DNA from: Pirellulaceae bacterium
GTDB taxonomy: Bacteria; Planctomycetota; Planctomycetia; Pirellulales; Pirellulaceae
Direction of reading: 5' to 3'
DNA: 64,000 bases
NCBI GenBank assembly: GCA_028280445.1
Contig: JANQLU010000005.1
Coordinates: forward strand, 1-64,000
Shown: positions 59,521-64,000 of the stretch, in pieces
Numbering within the stretch: the stretch's first letter is position 1
Layout of the letters: each line of letters opens with the position of its first letter
Notes under the pieces: generated by a model
Database searches by the model: none
Told to the model about the DNA's origin: nothing
Seen by the model: the letters and a program-made list of their open reading frames with translations, nothing else
Program-made: the position numbers and the translations under genes

Positions 59521-61314
59521 TTATTTCTTCTCGCCATCCTCAGATTTTGTAGAAGTATCTGTTTCGGTTTTTTCTTTGACGCGTTTGAAACTCCGCTTTT
59601 TGCCCGATGAGGTGCTGAATTTGACTTCGGCGATCAACTCATCGTCTGACTTCAATTCGACGACCATTGACATCGTGGTGATGTCTTGTTCGTCAACCAG
59701 ATTGAGCCAAAGTTTTTTGCCTTCTTGTTTGACCGGTACCCATTTGAATTTCCAGCCAATGCCGATGTTCGAATCAAATTTATATTTGAATGTCCCATCT
59801 TTTTGCAATTCAAAGCTTTTGAAGCTCGTCAAAGCTGCTGTGCTAATCGCGCCACTGGCTGTACCTTTGTCAGATTTTTTGTCTTCCTTCTTTTCACTGA
59901 CATGTGCCCAAGATCCGACCACTTTTTTGCCCAAACCTTCCGCAGCTTCTTTGGCGTTCTTTTCCGCGAGAGTTTCACCAACTTCACTGGCAGGTCGGAG
60001 AACGCAAATCGAACTTTCGTCCTGATACATCATGTAATAGATGTCGCGTTCGGTATCGTGGCCCATCGCGACGTGTTTGCAACCACCTCCGATGCGGGCT
60101 CGGCCCACATAGGCGATCAATTCGCCAGCCGCGTTGAATCGTTTGATATGACCGATACTGGATTCGGCCGTCAACACTTCACCGTTGTCGCAGCAACGGA
60201 TATTCATGGGGTTACAGCAAGAACCGAAACCTTGTTGACCGGTTGTTGTTCGCGATCCGAATTTACTGACTTCTTCGCCATCGCGATCGTAAACAGCCAC
60301 TCGGAATTTTGTGTTTTCTGCGACATACAGATGTTCTCCACGAGCCTGAATATCCATTTGGCCACAGCATCCGGAAACATTCTCGAGGACGCGTGTTGGC
60401 TCTTCGAGTTTTTGATTCACACGCCAAATTTCATAACCATAGGTTCCAGGGGCCGCACAAGTCACAAATACATCTTTGTCATTGACGGCAATTGATTTGA
60501 TGGCTTTGGCTTCTTTGATAGATTGTTCAATTCGCTCATCCGTTGGCTTGTAGAAATTAGCCATGGTTTTGCTGGAGCTCTCGAAAGATTTTAATTGAGC
60601 TTGGTAGCTTTTGAGGCGTCGTTCTTGACGTTTTGTTCTTTCCTCTTCGTCCACTTCCTCAATTTCCGCGATTTTCTTTTCCAGACGCTCAATTTGTTTT
60701 TTATAAGTGAGCATCGTTTCCTTGTACTGCTTTTCCAAATTCTTTTTAATTTGTTCTCGCAATTCCTTTTCGGCTTTCAGACTTGGCGAGCCGGCAGTCA
60801 ACAACTCATTGCCTTCGCGGTCCAATTTTGCAATCTTGCCATCGCCGCCAACGTAGATATTTCCACTTTTATCCACATTGATCGCTGTGGGTGTGAAACG
60901 AAGCTTGATCTGTTTAATGAATTTCAGCTCGTGAGAATAAAACTGCAACAATGCGGGTTGTTGGACGGCCTTCATTTCGTACTTACCGTCTTTTTGGACG
61001 GGCACGTAGTTCGTTCCGCCGACACACGCCAAAATTTCACCGCGATCACTTACACAAAACGTATTTAGCGCGATTGGCTTTCCATCGTATTTTGGCTTGA
61101 AAGCTTGAACTTGTTTGTGAGTCGCCTCAAGTTTCGGAGGCTTTTTCTGTTTCTCTTTCTTTACTTTCTCTTGTTTCTTTTCCTGCTTCTCAGCTTGAAC
61201 CAGCTCGACAGCAGATTTTGATTCTTGTTTTTCATCCTGCTCTTGCGCGTTGAGCCCGGTACACAACACAGCAGTCAATAAAGCCGCCACCGATCCATGA
61301 AGGATTTTGGACAT
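59521..61314 (-). CDS. Exported NHL-repeat-like protein
   Basis: This 597-residue protein starts at the ATG at 61314 after GGAG. It has a signal peptide (ILHGSVAALLTAVLCTGLNA) followed by a Lys/Glu/Gln-rich linker. A six-bladed-propeller-like region has typical NHL strings: PTAINVDKSGNIYVGGDGKI AKLDREG, GEHLYVAENTKFRVAVYDRD GEEVSKFG, MNIRCCDNGEVLTAESSIGH IKRFNAAGELIAYVG. A charged coiled coil (about 205-275) splits the propeller. A C-terminal lipocalin-like beta domain (VGSWAHVSEKK ... FKYKFDSNIGIGWKFKWVPV) resembles the one in the gene at 62771. Confidence 0.8.
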   Translation of the reverse strand: MSKILHGSVAALLTAVLCTGLNAQEQDEKQESKSAVELVQAEKQEKKQEKVKKEKQKKPPKLEATHKQVQAFKPKYDGKPIALNTFCVSDRGEILACVGGTNYVPVQKDGKYEMKAVQQPALLQFYSHELKFIKQIKLRFTPTAINVDKSGNIYVGGDGKIAKLDREGNELLTAGSPSLKAEKELREQIKKNLEKQYKETMLTYKKQIERLEKKIAEIEEVDEEERTKRQERRLKSYQAQLKSFESSSKTMANFYKPTDERIEQSIKEAKAIKSIAVNDKDVFVTCAAPGTYGYEIWRVNQKLEEPTRVLENVSGCCGQMDIQARGEHLYVAENTKFRVAVYDRDGEEVSKFGSRTTTGQQGFGSCCNPMNIRCCDNGEVLTAESSIGHIKRFNAAGELIAYVGRARIGGGCKHVAMGHDTERDIYYMMYQDESSICVLRPASEVGETLAEKNAKEAAEGLGKKVVGSWAHVSEKKEDKKSDKGTASGAISTAALTSFKSFELQKDGTFKYKFDSNIGIGWKFKWVPVKQEGKKLWLNLVDEQDITTMSMVVELKSDDELIAEVKFSTSSGKKRSFKRVKEKTETDTSTKSEDGEKK

Positions 61315-61461
61315 CGATTTTTCTCCCGACCTGGTAATTGAACCAATTGCAATTGATAGATATGCGACTAACGCTCGCCTTTTTCGCCAGCGTTTTGCAA
61401 AAACCATTATACTGGCAGCTACAACCACACCCAAATCGGGTTTGTTTTGCCAGATTTAACA

Positions 61462-62295
61462 TTATTCCAATTTGTCGTCCTTTGTAGTTGCAATCCTCGA
61501 ATAGTGATAGAGGAAAATCGCAGCCGAATGTGAAACATTCAACGAATCGATTTCACCATGCATCGGCAATGTCACGGTTCGATCCGCCAGCTGATAATGT
61601 TCGTCGCGAAGCCCGTGTGCCTCATTTCCGAAAACCAGGCAAGTGTTGCGGCGCCTGGTACATTGCTCCAAAGCGTCGGCGTCACAATCGAGCGTCGTCG
61701 CAATAATGTCGAAATCAAATTCGCGACGAAGTTTTTGCAGGGCATACCCGAAATCCGGGGGTTCAAAAATTGGGATCGAAAATATGTTTCCCATCGACAC
61801 ACGAATACACCGGCGACAAAACGGATCGGCACTTTGGCCACCGATCACCATGGCGTCGCAGCCAAATGCCGCCGCCAAGCGAATCATGGAACCCAGATTG
61901 TCCGGCAGCGAAGTCTCGGGGCAAGCCATCACCGTGCGCTTGCTCGCATCAGTTGCTCTCCAAAAAGCTTCATCGATTTCATCGCGTTTGGTTCGAACAC
62001 CACACCCCATGATGCCGGCGTGGAATTCGAATCCAACCAGTTGATTCACAATCGAATCGGCGACGCACAAAATTTTTAAATCGGTTCGTGTGCTGGTTTC
62101 CAAAAACCGTTCGAGTTTTGATTCTGCGATCAGCACAGAATTGATATCGAAATCACTTTCAATCAATCGTTGAACAACCCATTTACCTTCGGCAATAAAG
62201 TAGTTTGACCAGCGCGTGTAGTTGTTTTTCTTTAAATCGCGGTATACATCCAGCTGAGTATCGTCGATCGAATTGATTTCAATGATCTGGCTCAT
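61462..62295 (-). CDS. SpoU/TrmH-family RNA methyltransferase
   Basis: This 277-residue SPOUT enzyme has an N-terminal substrate-binding domain (LKKNNYTRWSNYFIAEGKWV VQRLIES) and a knotted SAM-binding domain with all three motifs: PETSLPDNLGSMIRLAAAFG, CLVFGNEAHGLRDEHYQLAD and LPMHGEIDSLNVSHSAAIFL. It methylates 2'-O-ribose of tRNA or rRNA; the exact target cannot be told. Confidence 0.92.
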   Translation of the reverse strand: MSQIIEINSIDDTQLDVYRDLKKNNYTRWSNYFIAEGKWVVQRLIESDFDINSVLIAESKLERFLETSTRTDLKILCVADSIVNQLVGFEFHAGIMGCGVRTKRDEIDEAFWRATDASKRTVMACPETSLPDNLGSMIRLAAAFGCDAMVIGGQSADPFCRRCIRVSMGNIFSIPIFEPPDFGYALQKLRREFDFDIIATTLDCDADALEQCTRRRNTCLVFGNEAHGLRDEHYQLADRTVTLPMHGEIDSLNVSHSAAIFLYHYSRIATTKDDKLE

Positions 62296-62370
62296 GGGTG
62301 GATATCATCACGGCTCAAAAAATCGTTCAATGCTGAACGATTTTTCAGCACAACGTGTTTGGCGAAACGA

Positions 62371-62499
62371 AGATTGAATCAAAATCGTAACCCGAAACGC
62401 CAACGAGGAACAAGAAAACGTCAACGAACAAGAAAGCTCAATCAACCGTCGATTGTCGTCAGAGGCAAAGCCACCTGTGAGCGGCAAGCCGCTCACAGG
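62371..62499. repeat. Host intergenic repeat region with perfect palindrome
   Basis: CCTGTGAGCGGC and GCCGCTCACAGG (62474-62499) form a perfect 12-bp stem with an AA loop. It is preceded by a related-looking tract with AATCGTAACCCGAAACGCC and repeated CAACGA-GAACAAGAAA units (62383-62435). There is no gene in the 475-base gap 62296-62770. Confidence 0.6.
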
Positions 62500-62770
62500 A
62501 TCAGACCCGTCGTGGATCGATCGCGCGGAAAAACAGCGCATGAATAGCACGAAAAAATTGTCACGTTTTAACTTGTAACGATCAGGCGAGTTATAAAAAC
62601 GGAACAAATGGACAAGAATTGGCAATTTCACAAAAACAGCGATCGTTTCAACAAAATCTCAGCTCTTTTTTTCCGATATTTTCTTCAAATGATATATTTT
62701 GCTGTCCATAAACGCTAAGATTTAGGCTTTAGAAATATACGCCCGTCGATTCATAATTTTGGAGAAGGAC

Positions 62771-63601
62771 ATGTTACGTCGCTTCGGACTTTTTGCCTTG
62801 CTTACGGTTCTGAGTTTGTGTGTGAGCCAAATCAATGCCCAAGACCTGTTCAACAAGAAAAAAGGCGGGCTCGCAAACGCATTTTCAAAAAGCAAATCCG
62901 ACGGAAAAAAAACGACGGGTAATAAATCCGGCTACACCATGGCCGATCTCGAGAAATTCGTAAAATCGAACAAAAACATCAAGGATGTTAAAAAAATCGG
63001 GGAACGAGCTTTTCGGTTTGATTTCAAATTCTCGGGCAAAAAAGCTTGGACATTGCCAACGTATATTGAATTCAGCAAAAGCGATACCAACCTGTGGTTT
63101 ACGTTTATGCTCGATACGATCGATGGAAATCCCAAAGATTATCCCGATCGACTGTTGAAGATGCTGACATTCAATGGATCTTACGGCGACAGTTTCTTTT
63201 CGATCTGGCCGAAAAACAAACAAATTACGTTGGTCGGTGCCATTCAACTGCATGGCAAAATTACTGACGCCGAAGTCCTGGACCAATTGAATTATCTCGG
63301 ACGGCTGGCCGACCGAAACGAAGAACTTTGGAACACCCGCATGTGGAACGATGCCCCCAAATACGTGGGCAGTTGGAAAGCGACCGGGGGTGTCAACATG
63401 ACAATCAAACTCGATCGCAATGGTAAATTCGAGTTGGTCACCAACGGTAACAAAACCGTGGGATCTTACAAAATCGGCGACGGCAAAATCGAGATGACAG
63501 AAAAAGGTGGCGAGACCATCACTGGAAAAATTGATTTCACCGACGCGAATAATTTCAACCTTGAGGTTGGCGATAATAAAATAAAATTCGTGCGGCAGTA
63601 A
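62771..63601 (+). CDS. Exported lipocalin-like-domain protein
   Basis: This 276-residue protein starts at the ATG at 62771 after GGAGAAGGAC. It has a signal peptide (FGLFALLTVLSLCVSQINA). The middle domain (about 50-190) has TLPTYIEFSKSDTNLWFTFM. The C-terminal ~75 residues (KYVGSWKATGGVNMTIKLDR NGKFEL, VGSYKIGDGKIEMTEKGG) form a beta-barrel of the lipocalin-like type found in many planctomycete secreted proteins. It is followed by a strong terminator. Confidence 0.75.
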   Translation: MLRRFGLFALLTVLSLCVSQINAQDLFNKKKGGLANAFSKSKSDGKKTTGNKSGYTMADLEKFVKSNKNIKDVKKIGERAFRFDFKFSGKKAWTLPTYIEFSKSDTNLWFTFMLDTIDGNPKDYPDRLLKMLTFNGSYGDSFFSIWPKNKQITLVGAIQLHGKITDAEVLDQLNYLGRLADRNEELWNTRMWNDAPKYVGSWKATGGVNMTIKLDRNGKFELVTNGNKTVGSYKIGDGKIEMTEKGGETITGKIDFTDANNFNLEVGDNKIKFVRQ

Positions 63602-63636
63602 GTAATACGAATTTGTTGACTTGGTCGAATTTTTAA

Positions 63637-63669
63637 AGAGCCGCCTGCTTTGTTGGCGGCTCTTTTTTT
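63637..63669 (+). terminator. Intrinsic terminator
   Basis: AGAGCCGCC-tgctttgtt-GGCGGCTCT followed by TTTTTTT, 36 bases after the stop at 63601. Confidence 0.92.
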
Positions 63670-63695
63670 CACGATAGATTTTGGGTGGTTTTCAA

Positions 63696-64000
63696 ATGAT
63701 TCTTCCTCGACTCTCAAGTTTCCCAAAAATGACAGTCGCGATCTGCTTTGTCGCATCTTTGGCTTTGTCCTTTCGCGTTTCGGCCGACGAAAAAGTTTAT
63801 AACAAAACCATTCAATCAACCGTTTGGATTGTGACTAAAACGGCAACCGGCACCGGCGTATTGATCGACGAAAAAAATCGGCTCGTGGTCACAAACGAAC
63901 ACGTCGTCGGCACGAACAAAACCGTCACGATTTTTTTTCCAGTCGAAGTCAACAAGCGCCGCGTCGCGGAATCCAAGTATTATCTCGAACGCAGAAAATC
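63696..64000 (+). CDS. Trypsin-like serine protease, N-terminus only
   Basis: The frame is open from ATG at 63696 to the window end (101 residues). A signal peptide (TVAICFVASLALSFRVSA) is followed by VWIVTKTATGTGVLIDEKNR LVVTNEHVVG, the start of a Do/HtrA-type protease fold with the catalytic His in TNEHVVG. The Asp and Ser lie beyond the window. Confidence 0.85.
   Translation, partial: MILPRLSSFPKMTVAICFVASLALSFRVSADEKVYNKTIQSTVWIVTKTATGTGVLIDEKNRLVVTNEHVVGTNKTVTIFFPVEVNKRRVAESKYYLERRK

Noticed and set aside
59686..60495. Long plus-strand frame (269 codons) rich in Phe
   Set aside because: Antisense shadow of the NHL-like gene; Phe-rich composition reflects reverse-complemented Lys/Glu codons.

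Overview
The window looks like a chromosome segment of a planctomycete, probably Pirellulales. It carries a BBP7-family outer-membrane protein, an lpxK gene, many signal-peptide proteins of planctomycete type, ECF sigma/transmembrane-protein pairs, dispersed housekeeping genes (thrS, infC, infA, pyrE) and large palindromic intergenic repeats. The species cannot be read from the sequence.

Layout. (1) 1-1.23 kb: two host genes for exported proteins. (2) About 1.25-35.46 kb: a visibly more AT-rich accessory island that reads as an integrated plasmid or integrative mobilizable element. Its right end is a tyrosine recombinase whose gene starts 72 bp from the 3' end of tRNA-Val(GAC). No matching attL was found on the left. 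From left to right the island holds a radC remnant; three degenerate tRNA-like elements with intact anticodon loops (Leu, Phe, Lys); a Phd/VapC toxin-antitoxin pair; ardC antirestriction; an ankyrin protein; an XRE regulator and a decapitated paralogue of it; a DNA methyltransferase; an iteron origin with RepA and ParA/ParB; an ECF-like sigma factor with a membrane partner; a MobF relaxase-helicase beside an oriT-like pair of inverted repeats; and a six-gene transfer-like operon with one coupling-type ATPase but no VirB4-like ATPase. (3) 24.8-34.4 kb is cargo: a fascin-like secreted protein, a serine resolvase, then genes all on the plus strand (WGR protein, subtilisin-like pseudoprotease, PEP-CTERM protein, Gabija-type GajA/GajB) separated by attC-like palindromes and related repeats, which suggests captured cassettes. 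(4) 35.46-64 kb: host chromosome: tRNA-Val, thrS, infC, BBP7 protein, pyrE, a sulfatase-fold protein, a 1260-residue secreted protein, lpxK, yceH, a Cys-repeat protein, infA, a trans-sulfuration enzyme, an amino-acid permease, a STAS protein, a sigma/membrane-protein pair, an NHL-like protein, a SpoU methyltransferase, a lipocalin-like protein and the start of a trypsin-like protease.

How it fits together. RepA plus iterons, ParAB and VapBC-type addiction would maintain the element. ArdC and the solitary methyltransferase would protect incoming DNA. The relaxase, oriT candidate and coupling ATPase would mobilize it. The integrase would insert it at tRNA-Val, and Gabija would protect its host from phage. 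The most novel-looking parts are the anticodon-arm array beside VapC, the structured noncoding regions (3.1, 6.1 and 19.2 kb), the compact transfer-like operon at 19.5-24.6 kb, and the attC-like cassette zone.
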